Assembly (NCBI RefSeq): GCF_040412425.1
Contig: NC_089781.1
Coordinates: forward strand, 54,069,486-54,133,485
Direction: 5' to 3'
Length of the DNA: 64,000 bases
Source: Macrobrachium rosenbergii
Taxonomy: Eukaryota; Arthropoda; Malacostraca; Decapoda; Palaemonidae
Of the stretch, positions 38,496 to 50,034 are shown one piece after another (position 1 is the stretch's first letter; each line of letters starts with the position of its first letter). The notes below the pieces were generated by a model. It ran no database searches, had not been told where the DNA came from, and saw nothing but the letters and a program-made list of their open reading frames with translations. Made by a program: the position numbers and the translations under genes.

Positions 38496-39544
38496 CAGCA
38501 CGGAATTAAAATTACTGCAGGAGAGAACAGTTAGAGAAATACTGGATCCCGCTAGGAAAAGTACGTTTTCTAATATAATAAGATAATATAGATAACATTG
38601 TTCAGATTCATTTGAGACATTAAGGCAAATGGAAGCACAAGAATATGGATAACATATGTTCAGATTCATTTGAGATATTAAGGCAAATGGAAGCACAAGA
38701 AGGTAACACATGTACTACAGAAATATTGGTAGAAAGTTGCAATGAACTGGAAGCTAAAGATAAGAAGAGGCCTTGAGAGAGAACTCCACCCAAGGCCAAC
38801 AAACCAGCTACAGTATTATTAGAGAAACATCAGGTAAACTAAAGACAAAAGGCCCGAAGAAAGAACATAAGCCAAAAAATAATAAGAACATAACTTTGTC
38901 TCTTAAAATAGTAATAAAACCAATGGAAGCAGATACCCAAAACATCGAGGAAATAGTAGAGGAATAAGCCATTGACAAGGATGATTATGTGAAGGGAGAA
39001 AAGAAGACTCCACCACCAATAATTGGTGCAGCAAGAGTAAACGAAAAAGAACGACACATGAAAACACATGTGGATGTAATGAAACATAACAAAAAACAGA
39101 AACAGTTTAACAAACCCTATAAGAAATTTTATAAGTACAGAAATAGAGACTACTAGTTTAGACACTCACGAAAAGGGCTGTAAGTGCATTGGACACCTAA
39201 TATGTTATAAAGAAAACAAATAAATATCATGAATAAAATCTTAGAAAAATGGAAATTGATAATCCACAAAAAGAAACTAACACTTGAACACACTAATGTA
39301 TATTTTCAATAATTATATTTTACAATGAAACGTAAATGGCCTGCAGACCAGATTACACTCAGGAGAAATACAACGATTACTAAAACAATACGAATCAATG
39401 ATGTTATGCCTACGACATGTTAACAAAACAGTATCAACAGTAGGTAAATATACCTTAGCATCTACATCTAGGGTGGAAGAATGAAATTTAAGTACAGCCA
39501 TATATATACATAACAAAGTATGTTATGACAAAGTACCTGTAAAC

Positions 39545-39956
39545 GTGACTGACTTGCAAATATCAGGTATTAAAATACGAATAAAAAACGATAATTATGT
39601 AATTTGTAATTTATACCACCAACCTATTAAAAATTACAACACTGATAAACTTAAAGAATTATGTAACAATGCCAAGGAACCTACATTAATAGTAGGTGAT
39701 TTTAATGCTCACATCCCAGTATGGGACTATATTGTAAACCTCAAATAGAGCAGGAAGCAAAATAGAAGAATTCATGGATTCAAATGACACGTGCTGTATA
39801 AATGATGATGAATTCAGCATGTATTTTTCAAAAACACATGGAACGTTTTCCTTAGTAGACTTAAGTCATTGTGCCTCAAGTATAGTAGACAGATTAGATT
39901 GGAGTATAGTTGATGATTTCTACACAAGTGATAATTTTTCAATGTTTCATTATTAG
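39545..39956 (+). pseudogene. LINE APE-type endonuclease region
   Basis: The frame at 39545-39748 contains NYVICNLYHQP and PTLIVGDFNAHIPVWD, the GDFNAH signature of the endonuclease catalytic core. It then shifts into a second frame at 39774-39953, which ends before the expected SDH motif. The enzyme would nick the target DNA during retrotransposition, but this copy is broken. Confidence 0.8.
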
Positions 39957-40719
39957 AAAATAATCCTGCCAAATATGTCACTCATTATAACATTTATAAA
40001 GCAGATTGGGAGGTATATGAACTGTACACTAGAAATAATCCACCATTTGAGTATATAAAAGATCATAATGAAATTAATAAATTTCCTGTTAATTTCATTA
40101 AAAATGCTGCTGATAAAGCAATACCAAAATTAAAATCTCATCCAACAAAACACAAAGTTCCAAGGTGGTCTGGTAACCTAACAGAATTAATAAATATAAA
40201 GCACTCTATAGGGAGGCAATAAGGTCCTTAATAAAAAATACAAAAAAATAAATAAAACATTACCGATATTACAAGGAACTTCACAAAAATGATTATATTA
40301 TTACTAGAAACTGGTACATTAAAACCTCTATACAACAAAATATCTGCAAAATTTGAAGAGGAAGTAATTAAAGGAAGAATAATTTCATGGAGGAAATATC
40401 TATCAGATCTCTGTAATAATACTCGCCGCAAAAAATATGGGCAAAATTCAGGAAAATTAATGGTACCCATGTTAAACCACCTAGACATGCCATATTAAAA
40501 ATTGGAAGAAGAATACTTGATCTAAAAGAAATAAGTCATGTAATAGAAAACTTGGCAAAAGTAAGTAGTAATAAAAATTTAGATGAACACTCCTGCACAA
40601 AGAAAAATAGAATAGAATTAATAACAAATTCTGAAACAGTAGAAGATATATATTATAATAGAAAGTTTAATAATCATTTATAATCATTTTATAATAATTC
40701 AGGCTTCAAAATTAATTTC

Positions 40720-41310
40720 CTGATGAATGCCCTAAAGCTATAATAATTCCTATCCCCAAATCTGGAAAGGATCCCAGTAATGTAAATAATTACAGACCAA
40801 TTTTTTTAACAAGTTGCTTGTGCAGATTAGTAGAGAAAATGGTAAATGCTTAACTAATGTAGCACATTCGAGAAAATTAAATTTTGACTCCCACTCAGTT
40901 CAGGTCACAATGTAACAGGTCTACATTAGATTCTCTATCCAACTTCGAAGACCACGTACTCAGGGGATTTGAACGAAAGCAAATTAATATAGCTGTGATT
41001 TTTGACATCGGAAAGGCATACAATACTACATGGAGGCATGCAATATTAAAAACTTTATATAAAAAACAGCATCCGTGGACATTTACCTTGGTTTATCTAA
41101 AACTTTCTGACAGATCGCACTTTTCAGGTGAGAACTGATGATGTTTTGTCAAGAACATGTCCACTGGAAAATGGTGTTCCACAAGGAAGCATCCTTAGTG
41201 GCACACTGTTTACTTTAGCAATAAATGATATCAGTAATAATCTACCTGATGGAATCAAAAGTAACCTATGTATGGATGATTTGTCATATATTGTTCAGCA
41301 TCTCAAATAA
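40720..41310 (+). pseudogene. LINE reverse transcriptase region
   Basis: Visible motifs are IIPIPKSGKDPSNVNNYRPI (about 40741-40800), TPTQFRSQ (40885), a fingers/palm segment with FDIGKAYNT in place of the usual FDLxKAYD, GVPQGSILSGTLF (about 41177-41215), and MDDLS in place of the catalytic YxDD box (about 41272). Several in-frame stops and at least one frameshift near 41100-41130 break it. Loss of the tyrosine and of the Asp after KAY shows decay. Confidence 0.8.
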
Positions 41311-41444
41311 AACATGCAGAGCGGATCATTAATAAAACCATAATAAAAATAGATGAATGGGCCTCATCTGTATCCAGTTCACAACGAATGCCTTAGAATA
41401 TATTCAGGAGCCTTTAGATCCTCACCAACCACATCTTTGCAGTT

Positions 41445-41502
41445 GAATGTGGTGAACTACCACTGTCTCTCTATAGAGAGACAGTGGTAGTTCACCACAT
41501 TC
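41445..41502. repeat. Perfect 58-bp palindrome inside the LINE
   Basis: Two 29-bp arms with no loop: the left arm begins GAATGTGGTGAACTACC and the right arm is its exact complement, ending GTAGTTCACCACATTC. The centre is CTCTCTATAGAGAG. TATAGAGAGTTAG resumes immediately afterwards, so the right arm looks inserted into an otherwise continuous LINE sequence. Confidence 0.97.
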
Positions 41503-41814
41503 TATAGAGAGTTAGTTTGTAACAATGAGGAGTGCCATGAGAATTCAGACAAGTGATTCTCCGTCAAAAAAATTATTTGAATTAAGTGATGTATTTATAA
41601 ACAACCATCCAGCTCCTTTCCCTGTTAGAACTAGAAGATTGTTTGAGTTGCTGAATATAAATATACTGATACCTTCAATGGTAAAATTACCTGTTCGTTA
41701 GACTATGAATAAAATGAGAATTTTGCACACACTTAAAATATTTATCAAAAAGTTACACATCTACCCCAGAATATCATAGACAACATACAATAGAGCATAT
41801 AAGCTGAAAGGTCC

Positions 41815-42560
41815 ACATTACGCAATATACACAGACGGATCTAAATCAGAGCATTGAGTGGGATATGCTGCAGTACCCCATGACAAAATATTTCAGTTCT
41901 CTCTACCTGATAATGCCTCAGTATTTACAGCTGAGTTATGTGCAATAGCATCAGCCATAAAAATAATTACAGAAACCTCATGTAATAATTTTGCCATTTT
42001 TAGCAACTCAAGAAGCGCCATAGAAGCCATTCAAAGTTTAAACCAAAAATTAATATTGTACAACAAATCACGTTATTACTCCATAACTTATATAATAATG
42101 GGAAAAATGTAGAAACGTGTTGGATCCCTGTCCATGAAGGGATCAAGAGGAAATGAAGAGACTGATAAAGAAGCCAAAAGAAGCCCCCTTATGAGAGGAT
42201 AAAATATAAATATCCCTATTCATGATTATGTAACACACATAAAAATAGGTATTATAAATAAATGGCAAAATATATGGAATGAAGAACCGGGAAATAATAA
42301 AACAAAAAAAAAACTGGTGTTAGAAAATGGAGTTCATCATACCAAAGAGAGAGACATATGCACGTAATTCTGACATGTCTCCAAATAGGCCTTACTTGTC
42401 TGACACTGACACATGGACACTTAATAAGCAGCCCACATGACCCAGCTCCTGAATACTCAGAATGCAAACTGATAATAACGGTCAAACATTCGTTGTGTCA
42501 GTGTCCATAATATAACCAACAATGGTTGTCAAGTTTCGGAAATAGATCACTCAGTGAAAT
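41815..42560 (+). pseudogene. LINE RNase H region and C-terminal tail
   Basis: IYTDGSKS (about 41828) with the first catalytic Asp, then VFTAELCAIASAI with the catalytic Glu, and a third acidic position in the IFSNSRSAIEAI segment, where Asp is replaced by Asn. After stops, a WIPVHEGI-type segment (about 42120) corresponds to the usual final RNase H helix. A Cys/His-rich tail follows near 42440-42510 (CxxC-type, with HSLCQCP). The domain is inactive. Confidence 0.75.
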
Positions 42561-42903
42561 TTGATCAGAATCTACATTTTCATTTGTTGGAATTTTGATA
42601 GTCATGAGGAGCTGTAAATTAATTGATAAAGTATAAAAAGTAATTTATGAAAATACAAAAGCCCATGAGACTTTTAATAATAAAAAAATACAAAGTTTAG
42701 AAATCTTAACTTATTCTGATGTTTAGCAGTTTTTTTCTATTTTTCATTGTGCATATGGAAACGTGAGTAAATGCATTTAATGTGTGTGTTCAGTGTGGAA
42801 GCATATGCCTTTTTTGCATATTTATTTTTTTAAATTTCATTGTCAGCAATCGTTTAGTCCCAGTGCTTGGCCAGTGGTCTAGACCTGGTACACCATTTCA
42901 TTT

Positions 42904-42961
42904 TAATCCTTCGGGCCAGCCCTGTGAGAGCCGTTAATCAGCTCAGTGGTCTGGTTAAACT
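42904..42961 (+). repeat. 3-prime fragment of the tRNA-derived SINE
   Basis: TCCTTCGGGCCAGCCCT and TTAATCAGCTCAGTGGTCTG match the tail of the full copy at 61655-61720. Only about 58 bp is present. Confidence 0.8.
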
Positions 42962-44295
42962 ATTTTAATAATACTGTAGTAATAATTCGTTTGGGGCGGG
43001 GGAATTAGTTGACCATCTTTTTTTTGGCTGGTGGGGTTGGGGAGTTACCAGTATGTCATCTTCTTTGTGGGGACTATCTGGCTGGCAAAGCCCAGTCCAC
43101 TGACCTGAACTCCAAGCTGTATACAGTTATAAGTAAGTTTTCTTACCGATGACGTCATCCTATTTCGAGAGTTGTTGTCTGCTTCAAGTTCCTTCACACC
43201 CAAGGAGATTTTCATCTATCCAAGATGATTAGTTGTTTGGTAAGAACACATAAGCATTTTGAAAACAAGTGTTGTGTGCTTAAGAATATTTAAGACTGCT
43301 TGTTCATGAAAGGTAGGTCCGAGGTGTAGAGCTCTTGCCTCAGCTGTTGGGAATTTTCTTCACAGTGATAATGGATCATATTTATTTTTAAGTGTTGATG
43401 TTGTACCAATGGAAGTGAAGCATTAGGTAGTCTAATGTCATGATGTTTCCTTATGAAAAATACTTGTTGTGTTAAACAGTTACATATAGATATTGCTGTA
43501 TATGTATGCTTGCGTGCGCGAGCGTGTGTGTGTGTACTAGGAGAGCGACTCCAGAAGGTTTCCAGCTAGATTTTTGGTATGACAGAAGGCACATAATTCA
43601 CTGCTTTAGTCAACACAGGTACCAGGGTCTATAGTGAAAAATTACTACATCAGTCAGCCTGTGCTTGGGATGTAAACTCATTTCTCCTAATATTGGGTGA
43701 CATCATAGGCAAACAAAATGGCAGTAATTGCCATGTTCATCCCGTAATTGGTGATTTAAGGATAAATGCTATCATTATGTGCCACTCAACCCTGTCTGTT
43801 GCACACTTTTGCAATTCTGAGTACTGAACTTCTTCCACCCGTCAGACCAATACCCTGTCTCTCTGTTCTCCTTGCTTTCTCAACTTCCAAATTATGCATG
43901 CTTTCTACCAGCTGTCTTCCTTCATTCTTTCCTAGTAACTAAACCACGTAAAAGTACTTTGATTCAGCTTTTTATGTGTGCCAGCCGTTTATTACCGTAT
44001 TTTTCCAACTCCACATTCTCATTCATTCAAGCCTTCCAAGTCCAAATGTACTATGCTTTCAGTAAACTGTAAACTACAGTTTTCCTCTAATTCACAGATA
44101 TATTTACAGGTAGATGTGTATATGATTATCACGTGTGTTTTTGTATAAATATATACTTGAATAATTATGTTCATGTAAACAGACTGCTTAAAAGTATTAT
44201 TTGTATTGTTTGTAATAAAATCAAATTTTAATAAGGTGTTTGTTATGGTGAACTTTACGGCTTATTTTTGTAAGAATTGCTTTTTTTCTCACCAG
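42962..44295. other. Intronic sequence up to the exon acceptor
   Basis: No domain-bearing frame. A short TG run lies near 43522-43534. It ends in the pyrimidine tract and CACCAG acceptor of the exon that begins at 44296. Confidence 0.45.
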
Positions 44296-44748
44296 ATGGC
44301 AGGGATGGAAACTGGACTGGGCCTGGCCTGCAGCAACTGTCTGCTCCTGCAAGCAATACTCCTGGTAGACTACACCCACCATCTTCATTACACTCAACTA
44401 GGAATCATTTACTGGGAAACAATAGCCCAGTTCGTAATCAACCCTTACAACTGAAACCTCCAAACTTGGCACAGGGGCCTTTGACCCTTCCATCACCAAT
44501 TAAATCCCCACCACAGTTTATCCAACAAGTTGTTACTTCTGCTCCTTTAGAAAAAGCCCCAAAACCTCCTACTTCATCATCGGATTTATCAGACGCTAAA
44601 AGACCTCCATTTCTGCCTTCTTGTGCTGAGAGAATCAACATTGGAGATGGAGAAAGTGTTGAACTAAGCCCTCTTTATCGCACATTGATTGATAGGCCAT
44701 ACTTCCATGTGATTTCCAGGAGTAAATCTAAGAGGCTTCTTGACAAAG
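44296..44748 (+). CDS. Internal exon of SH2 adaptor gene: proline-rich linker and start of SH2 domain
   Basis: This 453-nt exon is phase 1 at both ends, between a TTTTTTTCTCACCAG acceptor and a GTATGT donor (44749). It encodes a Ser/Pro/Gln-rich linker with repeated proline motifs (LKPPNLAQGPLTLPSPIKSP) followed by LYRTLIDRPYFHVISRSKSK. The last part is the start of an SH2 domain: an aromatic-led first strand, then SRSKSKRLLDK as helix alpha-A with the conserved Arg that contacts phosphotyrosine. The next exon continues the domain exactly. A disordered proline-rich stretch before a C-terminal SH2 is the layout of the SLP-76/BLNK/CLNK adaptors, which lack catalytic activity and bridge kinases to phospholipase C-gamma and cytoskeletal partners. 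Confidence 0.82.
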
Positions 44749-44759
44749 GTATGTATAAT

Positions 44760-45011
44760 ATATATTGATATATAGAATATATGTGTGTATATATATTTAC
44801 ATATATGTATATATACATATGTATATATACTCACATTTATAAATATAAATGTATATATATATGTATATATATAATTATACTGTATATATACATACATACG
44901 TATATGGTAACGTGATGGTTACTGTCGTGAGTGACGTCATGGTGGGGGGTTGGGGTTACCCAGTTGACGTCAGACCGAGAGCAATGTAGGAGGACTGAAA
45001 CCACCGCTTTA

Positions 45012-45070
<59 letters not shown>

Positions 45071-45076
45071 ATACAT

Positions 45077-45140
<64 letters not shown>

Positions 45141-45162
45141 TATATATATCTATACATAATAA

Positions 45163-45222
<60 letters not shown>

Positions 45223-45258
45223 TATACTATATATATATATCTATACTATATATATCTA

Positions 45259-45306
<48 letters not shown>

Positions 45307-45373
45307 TATATTTATATATATATCTATACAATATATATATATATATCTATACAATATATATATATATATCTAT

Positions 45374-45412
<39 letters not shown>

Positions 45413-45437
45413 ATATCTATACAATATATATCTATAC

Positions 45438-45496
<59 letters not shown>
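44760..45496. repeat. Long interrupted (TA)n array
   Basis: TA runs from about 45018 to 45496 are broken by recurring CTATAC / ATAATA interruptions (for example at 45068, 45150, 45240, 45325 and 45420), with looser TATG/TACA sequence from 44760 to 44900. The interruptions recur as a higher-order pattern (ATATCTATAC plus AATATA). Unique sequence at 44901-45015 has no recognised feature. Tyr-Ile frames are artefacts. Confidence 0.92.
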
Positions 45497-45499
<3 letters not shown>

Positions 45500-45887
45500 T
45501 TTTGTCATGTACACTGCAACATTTTTATATTCACAAATATTAGATGACATATATTGTTTAATATTAAATTCACTACACCTCGGGAACTTCTTGCAACCCA
45601 GGAGAATTATAAATGATAAATGCTTTGTATTTACTTCTCTAAAGTCACCCTTTGTTATGGAGGAATTGATTTAATGAGGTGGCACACGCCACGACTGTCT
45701 TTCAGACGCGCTTCCTAGCCCGACGACCGCTAAACCCTTACTAATCTTTAACTTTTCAAACTGAACTTGCTTAGGTCATAGACCTCAACTGATTGGTCTC
45801 TTACAATCGAAAGGAACCAATAAGGGTCTTCGATGAATTTCCACGCCAAGCCCCAACGATTGTATGGTGTTCGACGACTCAGCAGTA
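45497..45887. other. Unassigned intronic sequence
   Basis: Nothing recognised between the TA array and the transposon end. Confidence 0.4.
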
Positions 45888-45909
45888 CACCATTTCACAC
45901 TTTAGATGG

Positions 45910-46130
45910 GACAATGTTTCCATAGTCATTGACAATTCACAAACGTTCTTGACATTTTAACATATTTATTGACAGTTATTCATATGTAAATGACAAAGAG
46001 TGATAAGTCTTTGACATTGTATCGTAATTGTTTGACAATCGTTTTGTCACACTATTAAATGACAAACAACATTTGAAAAGGACAACAAGACAAAATGTTT
46101 GACAATTTAATTTATTTAATTGACAGTTAA
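45910..46130 (+). repeat. Subterminal TGACA motif array, left end
   Basis: TGACA or GACAA occurs about every 15-30 bp, near 45911, 45935, 45952, 45970, 45990, 46012, 46032, 46062, 46080, 46100 and 46121. The right end (about 47545-47780) carries the complementary motif with a similar spacing. Such arrays are usually transposase-binding sites. Confidence 0.75.
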
Positions 46131-46289
46131 CAAAAAGTTTATATATATAATTGAAAATCAACTTTTACATTTTAATGACTTTGCAATATCATAAATATAG
46201 CCTTTTTCACGCATATTGTATCCATAATTACAGTACTTTATTATTTAATAACAATTCGTGAGTAACATTTAAACTTGCAATTGTAGAAT

Positions 46290-47345
46290 TTAATCCCAGA
46301 TATCTTCACGGGCAATGCATCTCCGTAGATATGCATCAGAATGGCGGTAAACAAAAAGAAAACAATGACTGGAACAAAGAGCAGCATCAATGCCAGGAAT
46401 TGATGCTTTGATTGCTTGTTTGACGAGTTGCTCTCTATACACTCTTAGGTTAATCCTGCCTGCGTGCAGCTTGCACATCACATCGATCAACGATGTTATT
46501 AAGCAACCGTTTAACAGACGCCTGAGAATTAGAAGCAATTCTCGATACAAAAAGGCGAGTGCGGCGGAATCCTTTTAATAATACGCCTGTCTAGATCTTG
46601 CTCGATTCCTGCATGACAAGGTGCGTTGTCCATATAGGCCTACACCACTGCTGGGTTGGGACCCAACACAGCATCAAGAGGTCATGAAATTCCTATACAC
46701 CTCTTTAGTCACAGATGTTGTGTGAAATTCGATTAGAAGAGCCCAGCAACATTGGAGATGGCAAGATCAAAGTGACATTATTCCCACGCTGCCCTGCAAC
46801 AATCCTATTGACCCTTTGTCCCCGAGGAGCTCGTCCATATGCCCTGCTCGTGTACAAGTTGTAGCCAGTTTCATCCACATAGATACGATGTTGGTGAATA
46901 CCTTCTTCGTACATAAAGTGCGCATACGTTGCACAGTGGCTTTGATCTGCTCTGAGTTGCGGTTAATGGAATATTATGTACCTGCTTCAAAGTTAAAAGT
47001 TCACCATCTAAAGCTCGCGATATGGTCATATGGCATACTCTAGGCTTGTCTGGAAAAGTTTCATACAAATCATCGTGGAGTTGACGAATGGAAACAGTGG
47101 GTGTAAGCCTCTACCAACATCACTAAGAAGTCCTTTGCTTCATCATCAAGTAAAGATGGGCGCCCTCTCCTGTATCGTAGCCCTCTTTTCACCTGTCTGA
47201 ACATATTTTCGAACAATTTCGTGGGCGGTCGTTCTTGGAATTTGTAGTTCTGCAGCGGTTGCTACAAAGTCCTCTCCTGCTTCATATCAGGTAATTGCGA
47301 TCCAGGTCTTCATCAGAAACACGCTGGTACCTTCTACGTGGCATG
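46290..47345 (-). pseudogene. Broken IS630-type DDE transposase
   Basis: The minus-strand reading starts near 47345 and passes through an N-terminal region with a helix-turn-helix-like stretch and HMTISRALDGE (about 47030-47000). It then reads YVDETGYNLYTSRAYGRAP (46880-46825), giving the first catalytic Asp, and RVNRIVAGQRGNNVTLI. The second Asp sits in a DNAPCHAG-type motif whose codon is at 46628-46630. The final Glu, at about 46541-46543, is followed by ENCF; a few bases seem to be missing just before it. At least three frame changes separate these parts, so the gene is dead. The second Asp to Glu spacing is about 30 residues. Confidence 0.82.
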
Positions 47346-47801
47346 GATTAAAAAAAAAAAAAAAAAACAGCTTAGTCACAGAAGTCAGAACAGCTCTGAT
47401 AAGCACTTCTCTTCAGAAGGAAGTTCCGAAAAGACTGCAGAGTGTAGAGCAAACATATACAAAGTCAACTCTTTCATGAAAAACTTTTAACCTTACCTAG
47501 AAAACCACTTCTGAATAGTTAGAAACGTATAATTAAATATTGTGTTAATTGTCAATTTAATCCGTTTTTGTCAAACAAATATGGTAGTTTGTCGGTTTAC
47601 TGTTGTAACAATGTCAAAGATTTGGTGGTTTGTCAATTTGGTATTAAACTTTGACTGAATAGTGTGACTTTGTCATTCAATCTTCTTAAAATGTTCAATC
47701 ATATATGTTGCGCGTCAATTAATTATATGATTTGTCATTTATTTATGAATTATGTCAAACAGCTGTATGATTTTGTCTCATCTAAAGTGTGAGAAGGTGT
47801 A

Positions 47802-48400
47802 TCTATCTGTTCGTTACTCTCTGATCACAAAGGCGTACAAACGACTAGCAGATTTTCTGTTAGGTCTCAAACATGAATTTCTATGTGGATCAGTTCACCA
47901 CTCCCCCCTCAAAGTTCTGCGTCTCGCAGCACTCACAACACTTTTTTTTTTTTTTTAATTGAGTTTCTCTGCTATTTGTGCACTGCCATTTGAGTACCTT
48001 ACCTCTCGACATATGTTATTAGTAATTCATGCAAAAACAAAAACTAAAATTTAGCAAGCCAGGGTCAAATTGCGCGGTTAAAGTTGGCAATTTACAGTAT
48101 TATGAATTCCACGCATTGCATTGCTATGGTTTGATTTTTTTTATTAATAATAATAAAAAAAGAGAATCATATAGGATCAATGGAATAATAATTTTTAGCT
48201 CCACACGTTAACACACAACTTCCTTAGAATTTGGATCGAAATAATCTGCAGTTCAAATAATCAAAACAAGGCAAAAAACCTGATTACTGTCAACCATCAA
48301 GAAAAAATAATTTTGTAAAAATTACAAATCTTAAATAAAAGGAATAAATCACATCAAATAGACATGAATAAAATCAACTACAAAAAATGAAATAAAAGAT
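47802..48400. other. Unassigned intronic sequence
   Basis: A T homopolymer lies near 47941-47956. Some of this may be the 3-prime LTR of the minus-strand gypsy element, but I could not identify a matching copy to its right. Confidence 0.35.
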
Positions 48401-48639
48401 CATGGAATGAATGCAAGTGCATAGACGCGTTTATGATGTTTTCTTTTCACAACAGCACATGATACCAATATCTGTAACCTTCGTCTGTATGCACATTGTG
48501 TGCACTATTAATGATCCCCAGACATGCTTGCACGTCACTTTCACTCTCCTTTCCCAGATAGCCAGGCAGTCCCGGGAAAGGGGGTACTGGCTTATTCAGG
48601 TGCCACATCAAGACATCTTCTTTGTCGGGATGCATGTGT

Positions 48640-50003
48640 GTGTGATAGGTGGTACTTGCCTTGGACACCGGTTTTAATACGTTGGATCACCACGGTATCG
48701 TTCTTAATTTCTTTCACACGATACGGTCCTAAGTAGGCGGACTCGAGTTTATGTTTCCTCAGTTGCAGCCTTTTCAGATAGATTCTGTCCCCTATTTATA
48801 TCTTAGATGGTTGCGTGCGAAATCGCTGATCATATTTGGTCTGAAACACTCTTCTGGTCAGGTTACAGAACATCACCCGGTATTGTTCGACACTATATAG
48901 TGGTAAAGTTCTAGGGTTCATGATCGTAGTAAATGGCAATGAAGGGTCCTGTCCATACACTAAAAAATACGGGATATCTCTTATGGAGCCGGTATACGCT
49001 GTATTAAGTGCAAGTTCCGCCATCAGCAACATCTCTACCCACTGATTTGGACTGTCTGCTACTAAATATTTCAAAATATCTGTTACTTCTCTATTATTAT
49101 TTACCTAACCCATTGGCTGAAGGCCAGTAAGATGCGATCATGAAATGTTGTATGTTTAGTATTTTTGTTAAATTGTTAGGTCTTTTATTACTTCGTTAAT
49201 AAATTCACATCCATTGTCACTGATTAACATACGGGAACAGCCGAACTTCACTATGAATGAACACAAGGTTCTGGCAACTGATTCTGCAGATTTATCCAGC
49301 ATCACATACATGTGCGTATACCGCGTGAATGCATCCACCATCACACACACACATACCTGAATTGCCATTGCCCATCCCCTGGGGGGAAGGGTCCCACAAC
49401 ATCAGTGTGTACTGTGGCGAATTTGATTGGCTCCACCTGGCCACATTCGAGTCTTCGGAATAGTATGTCTATGATTTTTCATGGTATTACAGATGTGACA
49501 CGGAGATGAATTTTACAATGTCTTTTTTCATCCCTACCCAGAAAAAAGGATTCCCGTGCCCTCTTGAGGGACCTTTCTATACCCATATGTCCTGCATAGG
49601 GACTCACATGTAACATATGGATGGCTTTCTCTACCAAAGAGGGAGGAAGGATGACGCAAGATCGGATATCGCCCGGTCTCTTCTCACATTTACAAAATAA
49701 GATATCTCCTTCAAGGAAGAACATATCTTTAGGCACTGTTAGGAAATCTGGAAACTCGTTACTTGCACCCCTTACATAAGTCTTGACTTGTTCAATGCAG
49801 GGTTCGGACTTCTGGCCCCTCATCACCTCTTCCACACTCCAACCACACAAATCAGTCACACACTCTCTCTCTCTTACTCCCAGGGCATCTGCTGCCTGAC
49901 CCCCCTGGAGGATCAGCTCTTTCGTTCTCACATCTGTTTTGACTCGCACTCCTTCTGCCTCTCCGCAGCTCTTGAGATACCGAGTTATTCCCGTTTTCCA
50001 CAT
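48640..50003 (-). pseudogene. Gypsy integrase region
   Basis: 50003-49479 holds the zinc-binding HHCC-type domain (HMLHVSPYAGHMGIERSL), whose final cysteines are lost in a shifted tail. 49368-49168 holds the catalytic core with VMVDAFTRYTHMY (first Asp) and MLISDNGCEF (second Asp). 49074-48796 follows with the region around the final Glu (WVEMLLMAELALNTAY) and PYFLVYGQDP. A last frame near 48800-48650 reads as the integrase C-terminal barrel. At least three frame breaks are present. Confidence 0.82.
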
Positions 50004-50034
50004 CGGGTGCCTCTGATGCAGGCAGCTGTTTCTT

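Larger units (their letters stand above)
37150..42600 (+). mobile_element. Degenerate LINE with RNase H domain
   Basis: The parts occur in LINE order on the plus strand: a possible G-rich 5-prime region (37185-37700), zinc-knuckle ORF1, APE-type endonuclease, reverse transcriptase, RNase H. There are many stops and frameshifts. Presence of RNase H together with an APE-type endonuclease suggests the I-like or a related Jockey-superfamily lineage, but the clade cannot be settled by eye. The right end is placed where the RNase H tail fades into AT-rich sequence, so both limits are approximate. Confidence 0.75.
45888..47799 (-). mobile_element. IS630-like (Tc1/mariner superfamily) DNA transposon, 1.9 kb, with TIRs and TA duplication
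   Basis: The left end (CACCATTTCACACTTTAG at 45888, then ATGGGACAAT) is matched by the reverse complement of the right end (CACCTTCTCACACTTTAG, then ATGAGACAAA, ending at 47799). Each is flanked by TA (45886-45887 and 47800-47801). Inside each end are about ten copies of a TGACA(A) motif, in the complementary TTGTCA form at the right end. The central third holds a broken minus-strand transposase. Confidence 0.87.
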
